A stretch of DNA of 12,093 bases. Origin: Fimbriimonadaceae bacterium. GTDB lineage: Bacteria > Armatimonadota > Fimbriimonadia > Fimbriimonadales > Fimbriimonadaceae. How positions within the stretch are numbered: position 1 is the first letter of the stretch; every line of letters begins with the position of its first letter. The notes beneath the pieces were generated by a model. It ran no database searches, was not told the origin of the DNA, and saw only the letters and a list, made by a program, of their open reading frames with translations. Of this stretch, positions 1 to 6,409 are shown piece by piece. The position numbers and the translations under genes are program-made. The stretch is from contig JAKRSE010000283.1 of the NCBI GenBank assembly GCA_022402505.1, positions 1 through 12,093 on the forward strand, in the 5' to 3' direction.

Positions 1-26
1 TCCTCCGCTGAGCTTCATTCCTGCCG

Positions 27-42
27 CAGAGTGCGTGCTCTG
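27..42 (-). terminator. Short hairpin downstream of the sigma factor gene
   Basis: CAGAG and CTCTG form a 5-bp stem around a 6-base loop, 27 bases past the stop of the minus-strand sigma gene. No T-run follows, so termination here is a weak inference. The rest of bases 1-69 holds a possible start codon on the minus strand at 18-16 (reading MKLSGG off the edge), but its Shine-Dalgarno match abuts the ATG, so I do not call a gene. Confidence 0.2.
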
Positions 43-69
43 GGTGAGCAGGGGTCTCTCTCGTTGTCC

Positions 70-852
70 CTAGACTCCGGCGGTGCCCTGTTCGCGCATG
101 AAGGTGCGGAGGCGGCCCATGGCTTGGGTGTGAAGCTGGTAGACGCGGCTTTCGCTGACTCCCAGCACCCGCCCGATCTCTTTGAAAGTGAGACCCTCGA
201 AATAATAAAGAGCGACCACCAGCCGCTCTCTTTCCGGAAGATGATCCACTCCGGAGGCGAGGATGCGTCGGAGCTCCTTGCCTTCGACTTCACCGCTCGG
301 ACTCGCGGTCTCGTCGATGATCATCTCGACGAAGTGCATGTGATCGTCGCCGTCCGATCCGCCTCCGCCGACCACGTCGTCCAGACTGTAGACGGTGGTG
401 CGGCCCATGCGGACCATCAGATCGCTGACCTCCTGCTCGGTCCAGCCGAGCGCCTCGCCCAGCTCCCGATGGCTGGGGTCGCGGCCCAGGTCGATCTCCA
501 GGCGTCGGTTGGTGCGGTCGAGGGCCTTCAGCTTCTCGCGGATGGAGCGGGGAACCCAGTCCTCGTCGCGCAGCATCTCCAGAATCGCGCCGCGGATCAG
601 GGCGATGGCGTAGGTTTCAAACTTGACGTCGCGGGTCGGATCGAACTGATCGACCGACTTGATCAGGCCGATGACGCCGGCGGAGACCAGGTCGTCGCGA
701 TCCATTCCGCCCGGCACGCTGGTGACCAGGCGGCCGGAGGTGATCTTGACCAGATAGCTGTAGTGGTCGATCAGATCGCCGCGGGCACGCTGGTCCTTGT
801 AGACCTTGTAGTCCCTCCATGCCTTCTGCAGGTGTTCGGCCGATAGTGCCAC
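70..852 (-). CDS. fliA: FliA/WhiG-family RNA polymerase sigma factor (sigma-28 type)
   Basis: A 260-residue sigma-70-family factor of the flagellar/sporulation type, which would direct RNA polymerase to motility or developmental promoters. Region 2 spans about residues 24-105, with the typical DLVSAGVIGLIKSVDQFDP stretch at 54-72 followed by a TYAIALIRGAILEMLRDEDW helix pair. Region 3 is at about 105-165. Region 4 (about 196-252) ends in a helix-turn-helix with SESRVYQLHTQA at 233-244, a FliA/SigD hallmark. The start is a GTG at 852, placed 11 bases after a full AAGGAGG. Longer in-frame extensions are arginine-rich and unlike the family. The gene lies 70 bases downstream of the small membrane protein gene and is probably co-transcribed with it. 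No FlgM-like anti-sigma gene is visible. The family is secure; the flagellar role is inferred from the family only. Confidence 0.93.
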   Translation of the reverse strand: MALSAEHLQKAWRDYKVYKDQRARGDLIDHYSYLVKITSGRLVTSVPGGMDRDDLVSAGVIGLIKSVDQFDPTRDVKFETYAIALIRGAILEMLRDEDWVPRSIREKLKALDRTNRRLEIDLGRDPSHRELGEALGWTEQEVSDLMVRMGRTTVYSLDDVVGGGGSDGDDHMHFVEMIIDETASPSGEVEGKELRRILASGVDHLPERERLVVALYYFEGLTFKEIGRVLGVSESRVYQLHTQAMGRLRTFMREQGTAGV

Positions 853-863
853 TCCGTTCAATT

Positions 864-870
864 CCTCCTT
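864..870 (-). promoter_or_regulatory. Strong Shine-Dalgarno site for the FliA-family gene
   Basis: AAGGAGG on the minus strand is a full anti-SD complement, 11 bases before the GTG at 852. An in-frame TTG lies only 2 bases after it, too close to be used. This site decides the start, and it is the best ribosome-binding site in the window. Confidence 0.75.
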
Positions 871-922
871 GTCTCCCGGCCCTGCTCGCCCCGGCCGGTT
901 CTGAGCCCTTCCCTGCTCAGCT

Positions 923-1174
923 CTACGCTGCCGCCTGCTCCTCTTCCTGCTGAAGCTCGGCTTCAGCCGTCGATTCGTCCGCGTCCACCTCCGGCTCCGG
1001 AGGCGGGACCTTCCGGCTCCGAGGCAGGAACGCGGCCTGCCAGATGGAACCGAGGATCCATCCCACAAAGCCGGCGATCAGCCCACGACCAAGACAAGAG
1101 ACGGGATCGAGGCCCGACATGATGCCCGCAGTCAGGGCCGTCATCGCAAACAGTGCCGCGGCGGCTTTGCCCAT
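923..1174 (-). CDS. Small membrane protein with acidic tail, upstream of fliA
   Basis: An 83-residue protein I do not recognise. Two hydrophobic segments (about residues 4-22 and 30-50) are joined by a short loop with LDPVSCLGRG. They are followed by a proline-rich hinge (PPPEPE) and a glutamate- and alanine-rich tail (about 58-83, AELQQEEEQAAA), so it is probably a membrane hairpin with a cytoplasmic acidic tail. It precedes the FliA-type sigma gene by 70 bases on the same strand, and small membrane proteins of this shape do occur in flagellar operons. A role in motility, or in holding the sigma factor at the membrane, is only a guess. No Shine-Dalgarno site precedes the ATG. A TAGACT lies 5 bases upstream, so the message could be leaderless or nearly so. 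Confidence 0.7.
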   Translation of the reverse strand: MGKAAAALFAMTALTAGIMSGLDPVSCLGRGLIAGFVGWILGSIWQAAFLPRSRKVPPPEPEVDADESTAEAELQQEEEQAAA

Positions 1175-1179
1175 GAGTC

Positions 1180-1185
1180 AGTCTA
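1180..1185 (-). promoter_or_regulatory. Candidate -10 (TAGACT) for the small-protein/fliA unit
   Basis: TAGACT on the minus strand fits the TANNNT form of a bacterial -10 element and sits 5 bases before the ATG at 1174, which has no Shine-Dalgarno site. The transcript would be leaderless or almost so. No good -35 is seen; the palindrome at 1192-1208 occupies that area. Confidence 0.3.
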
Positions 1186-1191
1186 CTGAGG

Positions 1192-1208
1192 CCGATTCCA
1201 TGAATCGG
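1192..1208. promoter_or_regulatory. 17-base palindrome (operator or leader hairpin)
   Basis: CCGATTC-CAT-GAATCGG is a perfect 7-bp inverted repeat with a 3-base centre, 17 bases upstream of the small membrane protein start and just upstream of the candidate -10. Its position across the spacer and -35 area suits a repressor or activator site for the fliA unit. It could also form a tight RNA hairpin if transcription starts further upstream. The bound factor is unknown. Confidence 0.4.
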
Positions 1209-1254
1209 ACACTCCCTGTTGTTCATGCTGGCTTTTTCGGCCCAGGTCTTCAGG

Positions 1255-1298
1255 GAAACCGGAGAGGTTTCTTGAGGTTTTTCGGGTCGCAAACCTCA
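1255..1298. repeat. Tandem hairpins with interchangeable arms
   Basis: Two hairpins lie in the 159-base gap between the PhnP-like gene and the fliA unit. The first is GAAACC-GGAGA-GGTTTC (1255-1271). The second is TGAGGTTT, a 10-base loop and AAACCTCA (1273-1298), with a possible extra T-G pair. GAGGTTT occurs in both (1264-1270 and 1274-1280), so either copy can pair with AAACCTC at 1291-1297. The structures could end the upstream minus-strand transcript or act as a switch ahead of the fliA unit. No T-run follows on either strand. Confidence 0.4.
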
Positions 1299-1333
1299 GG
1301 CGTCGTCGAGGTTCGGACCTTTGGGCCCGATTT

Positions 1334-2107
1334 TCAGTGCCGAATCTCGATTTCCAGGCCGTCCCAGCTCAGCCGGACCCCGTCGGGAAGCCCGGCAGAC
1401 TCCCGCTCGAAGTCGTAGTCGTCGCTCAGATGGGTCAGCCAGGTCGTCCGCGCGCCGATCCTGGCCGCCTCTTCCAGCGCCCGGTCGAAATGGAAGTGGT
1501 TCGGGTGAGGGTGGAACCGGACGGCGTCCAGGACCAGGTCATCCAGCCCGTCCAGCACCGGCCAGACCTCTTCGGGAATTCCGCTGACGTCGGTGATGTA
1601 GGCGAAACCGCCCACCCGAAGGCCCATCACCTTCATCGGGCCGTGTTCCACCCAAAAGGTGGTGATCTCCAACCCGCCCGCCTGGATGCGTCCGATCCCG
1701 GGCCCGACATCGTGGAGCTCGAACCGAGGGACGAAGATGCCCGGTGGAAACGGCTTGAAGGCGTGGTGGAAGACCTGCCGGATGACCTGCTGATGCTCCG
1801 GCGAGGTGTGGATGTGGACCGGCTCATCGGTTCCCAGGCAGAAGGCTCGCAGATCGTCCATCCCCATGATGTGGTCGGCATGGGTGTGGGTGATGAGAAC
1901 CGCCTCCGGGCGCGTCGCTCCGGCCCGGAGCAGCTGGGTTCTCAGGTCGGGGCCGGCATCCACCAGCACGTCGCCCTCGGGGCCGCGAAGCAGGCAGGCG
2001 CACCTCATGCGGTGGTTGCGAGGGTCGGCCAGATAGGCGGGGTCGTAGGGCTTGCCGATGATCGGGACGCCCGTGCTGGTGCCGGTCCCGAGCAGAACGG
2101 CCTTCAT
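1334..2107 (-). CDS. PhnP-like metallo-beta-lactamase-fold phosphodiesterase/hydrolase
   Basis: A 257-residue MBL-fold hydrolase resembling PhnP (phosphoribosyl 1,2-cyclic phosphate phosphodiesterase). It opens with the family's GTGTSTGVP (7-15). Metal ligands visible are H74, H76, D78 and H79 (THTHADH), H155 (VEHG), D173 (ITDVS) and H226 (LTHLSDD). The DAGPDLRTQLL stretch at 50-60 is also typical. PhnP proper has a G-C-x-C-x-x-C structural zinc site after the GTGTSTGVP segment; here the same stretch is G18-K-P-Y-D-P-A24, so all three cysteines are missing. No other phn gene is nearby, so a role in phosphonate breakdown is not supported. The ATG at 2107 overlaps the upstream gene's stop as ATGA, indicating translational coupling, and it sits right at the conserved N-terminus. 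Confidence 0.88.
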   Translation of the reverse strand: MKAVLLGTGTSTGVPIIGKPYDPAYLADPRNHRMRCACLLRGPEGDVLVDAGPDLRTQLLRAGATRPEAVLITHTHADHIMGMDDLRAFCLGTDEPVHIHTSPEHQQVIRQVFHHAFKPFPPGIFVPRFELHDVGPGIGRIQAGGLEITTFWVEHGPMKVMGLRVGGFAYITDVSGIPEEVWPVLDGLDDLVLDAVRFHPHPNHFHFDRALEEAARIGARTTWLTHLSDDYDFERESAGLPDGVRLSWDGLEIEIRH

Positions 2108-2712
2108 CCGCCGAAGGACTTCTCCAAGACCCGCACGGCTACGTAGGCGCTGGGAAGCTCGCAGTAGGTGGCGATCCGTTCCAGGCACCTGGCATAGTTG
2201 CGTTCGGCCATGTCGTCGCTGATCGGGGTCTCGATGAGGGCTTCGGCGACGATGTCCACCGCTTCCAGGAAGAACTTCGCCCGGTTCTGAGGCAGGCTGC
2301 GGGCCGGCGTCGCCGCGTACTTGCGGCTCAGCTGCTCATAGATGGTCTCCCAGCTCTTGCCGGCGGCGTGTTCGGCTCGGGCCCGGGCGAGAGCCTGTTC
2401 CTGCAACCGACGCTTTTCCGCGTCCCGGCGCTTCTCGGTCTCCCAATCCTGCGGAGTGGTGCCGGTGATGACCCGCATCTCCACCCGCTTGTTGAACTGC
2501 CCGGCGAGCGCCGTTTCAATGGCCCGCTTCGTCTGGGCGAGGCGCAGGTGACCGACCAGCTCCGAATCCTGGTGGGGAAGGCCGAGGACAAAGACGCCCT
2601 CTTCAAAGGCGATCGGCACCACCGTGCGGATGGCCGTCCAGACGCCGACGCCGCTGACCGCGTTCATCGCCTCCGGCATGGCGTCGCCCCAGATCGCCTT
2701 GACGTCGTGCAT
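2104..2712 (-). CDS. DnaA domain I-like protein without ATPase domain
   Basis: A 202-residue soluble protein. Residues 3-85 resemble the N-terminal interaction domain of DnaA: an initial helix around W8, then two beta strands (VVPIAFEEGVFVLGLP, 31-46), a helix (ELVGHLRLAQTKRAIETALA, 51-70) and a final strand (VEMRVITGT, 77-85). A charged lysine/arginine/glutamate helix follows at about 90-118, probably coiled or a linker, then a helical C-terminal domain at 119-202. There is no Walker A motif, no AAA+ module and no DnaA-type helix-turn-helix, so it is not an initiator itself. It could bind partners of DnaA domain I such as the helicase, but this is inference. It is translationally coupled to the PhnP-like gene. 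The match to DnaA domain I is by eye and moderate. Confidence 0.65.
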   Translation of the reverse strand: MHDVKAIWGDAMPEAMNAVSGVGVWTAIRTVVPIAFEEGVFVLGLPHQDSELVGHLRLAQTKRAIETALAGQFNKRVEMRVITGTTPQDWETEKRRDAEKRRLQEQALARARAEHAAGKSWETIYEQLSRKYAATPARSLPQNRAKFFLEAVDIVAEALIETPISDDMAERNYARCLERIATYCELPSAYVAVRVLEKSFGG

Positions 2713-2720
2713 CCCCCGCC

Positions 2721-2726
2721 ATTATC
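2721..2726 (-). promoter_or_regulatory. Candidate -10 (GATAAT) for the DnaA-like gene
   Basis: GATAAT on the minus strand matches TATAAT at five of six bases and ends 8 bases before the ATG at 2712, so transcription would start at or 1-2 bases before the start codon. No -35 is recognisable 16-18 bases upstream. Confidence 0.35.
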
Positions 2727-2973
2727 CCCCTTTTGGACCGTCGGTCGCCAGGCCGAAGACCGTCGATTTCCCGGGCGCGTGAGAGCCTGTTCTCGGATTC
2801 ACAGACCCGCGTTGGCGGAGGCTCTTTCTGATCTCGGCGAAGGCCGCAGGTCGGGAAGCAGGCAGCTCGGCCATTGAATTGCATGGCAGGTGCCGTCACT
2901 CGAACCTGGCCTGCGCCGGATCGTCCCCTTTCCGCTTCGAGCTGGGCCGGCGGTCCGTCGACAGGCCGGGGCA

Positions 2974-3010
2974 CCCACTTTTCGGAGGGCAGGAGTGAAC
3001 CGGAAGTGGG
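2974..3010 (-). terminator. Hairpin after the two-helix membrane protein gene
   Basis: CCCACTT and AAGTGGG form a 7-bp stem, which a small internal loop and a CGG/CCG stem extend by 3 bp. The hairpin starts 8 bases past the stop at 3019, as expected of a terminator, but no T-run follows on the minus strand. Confidence 0.35.
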
Positions 3011-3018
3011 AACACTCC

Positions 3019-3558
3019 CTAGAGCTGGCCGGTCGCGAAGGGGTCTGGCGGAACATCGGGCGTGTTTCGGTTCAAGTGGGCCCGGTCCGGGATGAAGGAG
3101 AGCAGTGTCTGACCTCGGACCGTTGCCGTCCCCCTCTGGCCTTCTCCCAGGGTCGTGAAGCAGGCATGGTCGGTCCGATACTCAAGCGGCTCCTGTCCAG
3201 GCAGGCTCATCATCGCATAGAACCGCACCTCTCCCTGGTGATATTCGGCCGGATCGGTGACGACTTCGTCGTCGGTGGTTCGGGCATAAACATTGGCGAT
3301 GAACGCGCCTGGAATCGTCTCCAGCGGTCGGCTGGAATCCGGGCGGCGGCTGTCCGCCAAAGCCAGACCCATCGTCACCGCAAGGACCAGCGTTCCCAGC
3401 ACCAGCCCCGCAACGCCGATCTGGACGGGAAGGGCCGTCCCCAGCATCACGCCGACCGGCCAGCCGCAGGTCAGCCCGATCACGCCGATCCCTAGCATCA
3501 GGCATCCCATGCCATAGGCCGGCGAAAGCCGACCGGCAGCATCCTTTCTCAGCTTCAT
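3019..3558 (-). CDS. Two-helix membrane protein with soluble C-terminal domain
   Basis: A 179-residue protein of unknown function. A short basic N-terminus (MKLRKDAAGR) precedes two hydrophobic helices at about 17-40 and 45-68, then a soluble C-terminal domain of about 110 residues. This domain has alternating polar and hydrophobic strands (AFIANVYARTT, EVRFYAMMSLP, ATVRGQTLLSFIP) and looks beta-rich. The basic N-terminus suggests that both ends lie in the cytoplasm. It is transcribed divergently from the HAD gene, with 69 bases between the chosen starts. GGTGAG, 3-8 bases before the ATG, is a weak ribosome-binding site. No motif gives a function, and the coding call rests on composition, length and the hydrophobic pattern. 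Confidence 0.75.
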   Translation of the reverse strand: MKLRKDAAGRLSPAYGMGCLMLGIGVIGLTCGWPVGVMLGTALPVQIGVAGLVLGTLVLAVTMGLALADSRRPDSSRPLETIPGAFIANVYARTTDDEVVTDPAEYHQGEVRFYAMMSLPGQEPLEYRTDHACFTTLGEGQRGTATVRGQTLLSFIPDRAHLNRNTPDVPPDPFATGQL

Positions 3559-3627
3559 GCTCTCACCATGGATGCATCATGGCATCAGGCAGGCAGAAAA
3601 TGCGACGTTCGCGCCATCCTCTCGGCC

Positions 3628-4293
3628 ATGACTCTCTCGGCTCTCATCTTCGACATGGACGGCACGATCGCGGACAACATGGGCGTCCACAACGAGGCAT
3701 GGGTCGAACTGATGGCGTCCCAGCAGATCGAAGTCCAGCCCGAAGCGTTCTTCCGAGACACGGCCGGCATGAAGTCCGAAGCGATTCTGCGCCGATACCT
3801 TGGCCAGGCCCCGACCGAGGAGGAGCTCCGGCGGCTGGCCTGGGAGAAGGAGGCCCGCTACCGCGAGATCTATCGACCCAAGGCAGAACTCATGCCCGGC
3901 CTCCAGGATCTCTGGGAAGCGGCCAAGGCGGAGGGCGTCAAGATCGGAATCGCCACGAGCGCCCCGCCGGAGAACATCGCGATGACCTTCGAGGCTCTCC
4001 AGCTGGACCGGTGGGTGGACGCCGTGGTCGGCGCGGATGACGTGGTTCACGGCAAGCCGGATCCGGAGGTCTTCCTGACCTCGGCCGCCCGACTTGGAGC
4101 GGATCCCTCCCGGTGCATCGTCTTCGAAGATGCCCCGGTCGGAATCGAAGCCGCGCGTCGGGCCAAGATGCCCTGCGTGGCCCTGCTCACTTCGCTCGGC
4201 CGCGAAGAAGCACTCGCCCTGCCCGGGTGCGTCCTGGCCATTGCCGACTTCCAAGGGCTGACTCTGGATCATCTCGCCAGACTCCTGGCCTGA
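3628..4293 (+). CDS. HAD-superfamily sugar-phosphate mutase/phosphatase (beta-phosphoglucomutase-like)
   Basis: A 221-residue HAD-family enzyme of the beta-phosphoglucomutase/YqaB subgroup with a helical cap. Motif I is DMDGT with nucleophile D9 and acid/base D11. Motif II is T110-S111 (IATSA), motif III is K143 (HGKPDPEVF), and motif IV is E167-D168 (IVFEDAPVGIEAARRA). The cap carries H21 and W25 (HNEAW) as in beta-PGM and a GMKSEAILRRYLG stretch at 46-58. The beta-PGM arginine in the equivalent cap loop appears to be lysine here, so a phosphatase is as likely as a mutase. The ATG at 3628 starts 8 residues before motif I, the usual distance; an upstream in-frame ATG at 3568 would add 20 atypical residues. 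Neither start has a Shine-Dalgarno site. It heads a four-gene plus-strand cluster. Confidence 0.9.
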   Translation: MTLSALIFDMDGTIADNMGVHNEAWVELMASQQIEVQPEAFFRDTAGMKSEAILRRYLGQAPTEEELRRLAWEKEARYREIYRPKAELMPGLQDLWEAAKAEGVKIGIATSAPPENIAMTFEALQLDRWVDAVVGADDVVHGKPDPEVFLTSAARLGADPSRCIVFEDAPVGIEAARRAKMPCVALLTSLGREEALALPGCVLAIADFQGLTLDHLARLLA

Positions 4294-4311
4294 ACCTGGT
4301 AAAAACGCTGG

Positions 4312-6396
4312 GTGGTTCCCCTCGTGTGGCTCTTGGCTGGAGTGCAGGAGTCCCCTGCCGGCCGCGGCATCCCGGACGTCGCCCTGTTCAATGGAACCGT
4401 GCTTCGGCATACCTGGGGCGATGATTCCGACGGACAGGGGCCGGTTCAACTCGACTTCGACACCCCCTTCGACTCGCGACCGTCGGTGCGGATCGCGCCC
4501 GCCGTGCCTGGACCGTGGAGCATGGCACTGGGAATCGAAGACGGCCGAACCTTCGATCTGTCGGGCCATCATCCGAGGGGGGAGCTTGTCATGGTCGTGC
4601 GGGGAGCCGCGGCGGGCGAGCGGTTTCGACTCCAGATCTCCGACCGCAACCTCATCCGCCGGCAGGACAAGATCTTCGGGCGGAATGTGACGATTCCCGC
4701 CAACGTCTGGTCCACGCTCCGAATCCCTCTGCGGGAACTGATCCCCGACGCATCGGTCTTCCTCCTCGATCAGACCTGGTTCATTCGGCTGCAGGGAACC
4801 GGTCCCGCGACATTCTGGATCGGTGATCTGAGGTTCACCACGCCCGACCGGGAGACCGCCCCCGCCGCCATTCGGGTGAACCAGATGGGCTGGGCGCCCT
4901 GGACGTGGAAGCGGGCCGTGATTTCCGGCTTCCCGGAGACCCTGGGCGATCGCACCGGCCGGCCCTTTCGGGTCATCGACGCCGCCGATGGCCGCGTCGC
5001 CCTGAACGGCCGGATCGGCCCCCGCACCTCCGATCCGGTGGAATCGGGGGAGGATGCCTTTGAAGTCGATGTGACCTCCCTCCGCCGAGCCGGCCGGTAC
5101 TTCATCGAGGTCGAGGGGGTGCCTGCATCCCCGGTGTTCGAGGTTGGCCGGGGTCTGGCCCGCCGCCTGCTGGCCGATGCCGGCAAGGCCCTCTGGCGGC
5201 AGAGGTCGGGCTACGGCCTGACGGCTCGCTTCGCGGGCGACTTCCCGCGGCCCGCCGGCCATCCGGGAGATTCCGCCGCCGGACTCCCTGGCGGGCGCAC
5301 CATGGACGCGGCCGGAGGGTGGTACGACGGCGGCGCCTATCGAAAGAGCACCGCCACCGCAGCGGAAGCGGTCTTGGCCCTTGTCCGCGCCCAGGAGACC
5401 TTCCCGGATCTGGTCCGCGACGGCGAGCTGGACACCGCACCCACCGACCGACTCCCCGACCTGCTGAACGAGGCCGTCTGGGGCGGCGACTGGCTCCTGA
5501 AGATGCAGGATCCGGCCACCGGCCTCTTCTTCGCCGGCGTCGGCTTTGAAGGAGAGGAGCGGCTTCCGCACCAGGACCGCACTCCCCGAGTGGTCTCCGT
5601 GGGAACCGAAGCGACTCCCGCCGCGATCAAGGCCCTCGCCTCTCTCGCCCGGGTCCTGGCCGCCGGCTCACCCGACATGTCAAGGAGGTTTCGCCAGGCG
5701 GCCGAACGGGGCTGGACGGCATGGGAGGCGACCGGGATGCCGGCGAGTCTGGCGACGGCTGCGGCTCTCGCAAGGGTCTCCGATCTGCCCGGGCCTCGGG
5801 CGGTGGTGGCCGCCTGGTCCGGCCCCTCGGCGGAGGACCGACTGGATGCCCATTGGGCCGACCTCGCCGCCGCCCGTCCGGAGCTGCGAGGCCGAATCCT
5901 GACCGGCTTTCTGCGGGAGGCGGACCGTCTCCAGACCCGCGCGGCGGGCTCGCCTTGGCGAAACCTGACTCCATTCGCCGACCGCGGCCGAGGCGGCAAC
6001 TCGCGTGAGCTGGAATCCCTGCTGGCCCTCGCGGTGACCGCCCGAGCTTTGGGCCGCGCCCTCACGCCCTACGACCGCCTGATGGTCGAGTGCCTTGACG
6101 GGATTCTCGGGGTCAACCCCCTGGGCCGCAGCTTCGTCTCGGGCTTCGGGGAGAGGAGCGTGCGCCGCCTCCACTCGAAGATCTACAGCAACGACGCCAT
6201 CGAAGCGGTGCCCCCGGGCTACCTGGTCGGCGGGCCGAATGCGGTCGAGGGCGATTTTCTCAGCCTCTTTCCCGCCCGACGGCACCGCGACGTCGCCACC
6301 GACTGGGCTCTGAACGACGTTTCCATCACCGCCAACGCCCGGCTCGTCTTCGCGGCTGCCTGGCTGGCCGAGCATACGGGCGGGCGGCAGGGGTAA
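4312..6396 (+). CDS. GH9-like (cellulase-family) protein with altered catalytic residues
   Basis: A 694-residue protein in three parts. Residues 22-176 form a beta-rich domain resembling a carbohydrate-binding module. Residues 185-278 are the Ig-like domain typical of one class of GH9 cellulases (starts IRVNQMGW). Residues 280-690 are a GH9 (alpha/alpha)6-barrel. Barrel landmarks are GGWYDGG at 335-341, DLLNEAVWGGDWLLKMQDP at 383-401, GRSFVSGFG at 605-613, GYLVGGPN at 636-643 and LNDVSITANARLVFAAAWL at 667-685. Canonical GH9 has YDAGD, with the second Asp as base; here that place is A342. The proton-donor Glu of the NEVA motif is D669, and the PHHR motif is reduced to a lone H621. Hydrolysis is therefore doubtful. 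The N-terminus is a GTG with a short hydrophobic run but no basic residues, so export is uncertain; an in-frame TAA at 4300 prevents extension. Confidence 0.9.
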   Translation: MVPLVWLLAGVQESPAGRGIPDVALFNGTVLRHTWGDDSDGQGPVQLDFDTPFDSRPSVRIAPAVPGPWSMALGIEDGRTFDLSGHHPRGELVMVVRGAAAGERFRLQISDRNLIRRQDKIFGRNVTIPANVWSTLRIPLRELIPDASVFLLDQTWFIRLQGTGPATFWIGDLRFTTPDRETAPAAIRVNQMGWAPWTWKRAVISGFPETLGDRTGRPFRVIDAADGRVALNGRIGPRTSDPVESGEDAFEVDVTSLRRAGRYFIEVEGVPASPVFEVGRGLARRLLADAGKALWRQRSGYGLTARFAGDFPRPAGHPGDSAAGLPGGRTMDAAGGWYDGGAYRKSTATAAEAVLALVRAQETFPDLVRDGELDTAPTDRLPDLLNEAVWGGDWLLKMQDPATGLFFAGVGFEGEERLPHQDRTPRVVSVGTEATPAAIKALASLARVLAAGSPDMSRRFRQAAERGWTAWEATGMPASLATAAALARVSDLPGPRAVVAAWSGPSAEDRLDAHWADLAAARPELRGRILTGFLREADRLQTRAAGSPWRNLTPFADRGRGGNSRELESLLALAVTARALGRALTPYDRLMVECLDGILGVNPLGRSFVSGFGERSVRRLHSKIYSNDAIEAVPPGYLVGGPNAVEGDFLSLFPARRHRDVATDWALNDVSITANARLVFAAAWLAEHTGGRQG

Positions 6397-6409
6397 ATTC
6401 GGCCTCCTC

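Larger units (their letters stand above)
2713..3018. other. 306-base gap without a convincing gene
   Basis: Short open frames here have arginine- and proline-rich shadow composition and no ribosome-binding site. The gap holds a GATAAT at 2726-2721 just before the 2712 start, and a hairpin at 2974-3010 after the stop of the upstream minus-strand gene. A TTCGAG-like stretch near 2898-2908 does not fold as a tRNA arm. I see nothing else. Confidence 0.5.

Noticed and set aside
1..18. A possible next gene beginning at 18 on the minus strand (MKLSGG)
   Set aside because: Only six codons are visible and the Shine-Dalgarno match touches the ATG, so it cannot be supported.
31..846. A 271-codon plus-strand frame opposite the sigma factor
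   Set aside because: Mirror of the fliA coding frame; the minus-strand product is a clear sigma factor.
853..922. Repeated GAGCAGGG between the small membrane gene and fliA
   Set aside because: Two short G-rich copies in GC-rich DNA, with no symmetry or further copies, are likely chance.
1337..2146. A 269-codon plus-strand frame opposite the PhnP-like gene
   Set aside because: Mirror of a gene with intact metal-binding motifs; it has no recognisable domain itself.
2896..2912. A tRNA T-loop-like GGTTCGAGT on the minus strand
   Set aside because: The flanks do not pair as a T-arm and there is no acceptor stem, anticodon arm or D-arm around it.
3577..5571. A 664-codon open frame on the minus strand opposite the HAD and GH9-like genes
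   Set aside because: Its protein has no family motif and is antisense to two genes with clear domain content; long shadow frames are expected in GC-rich coding DNA.
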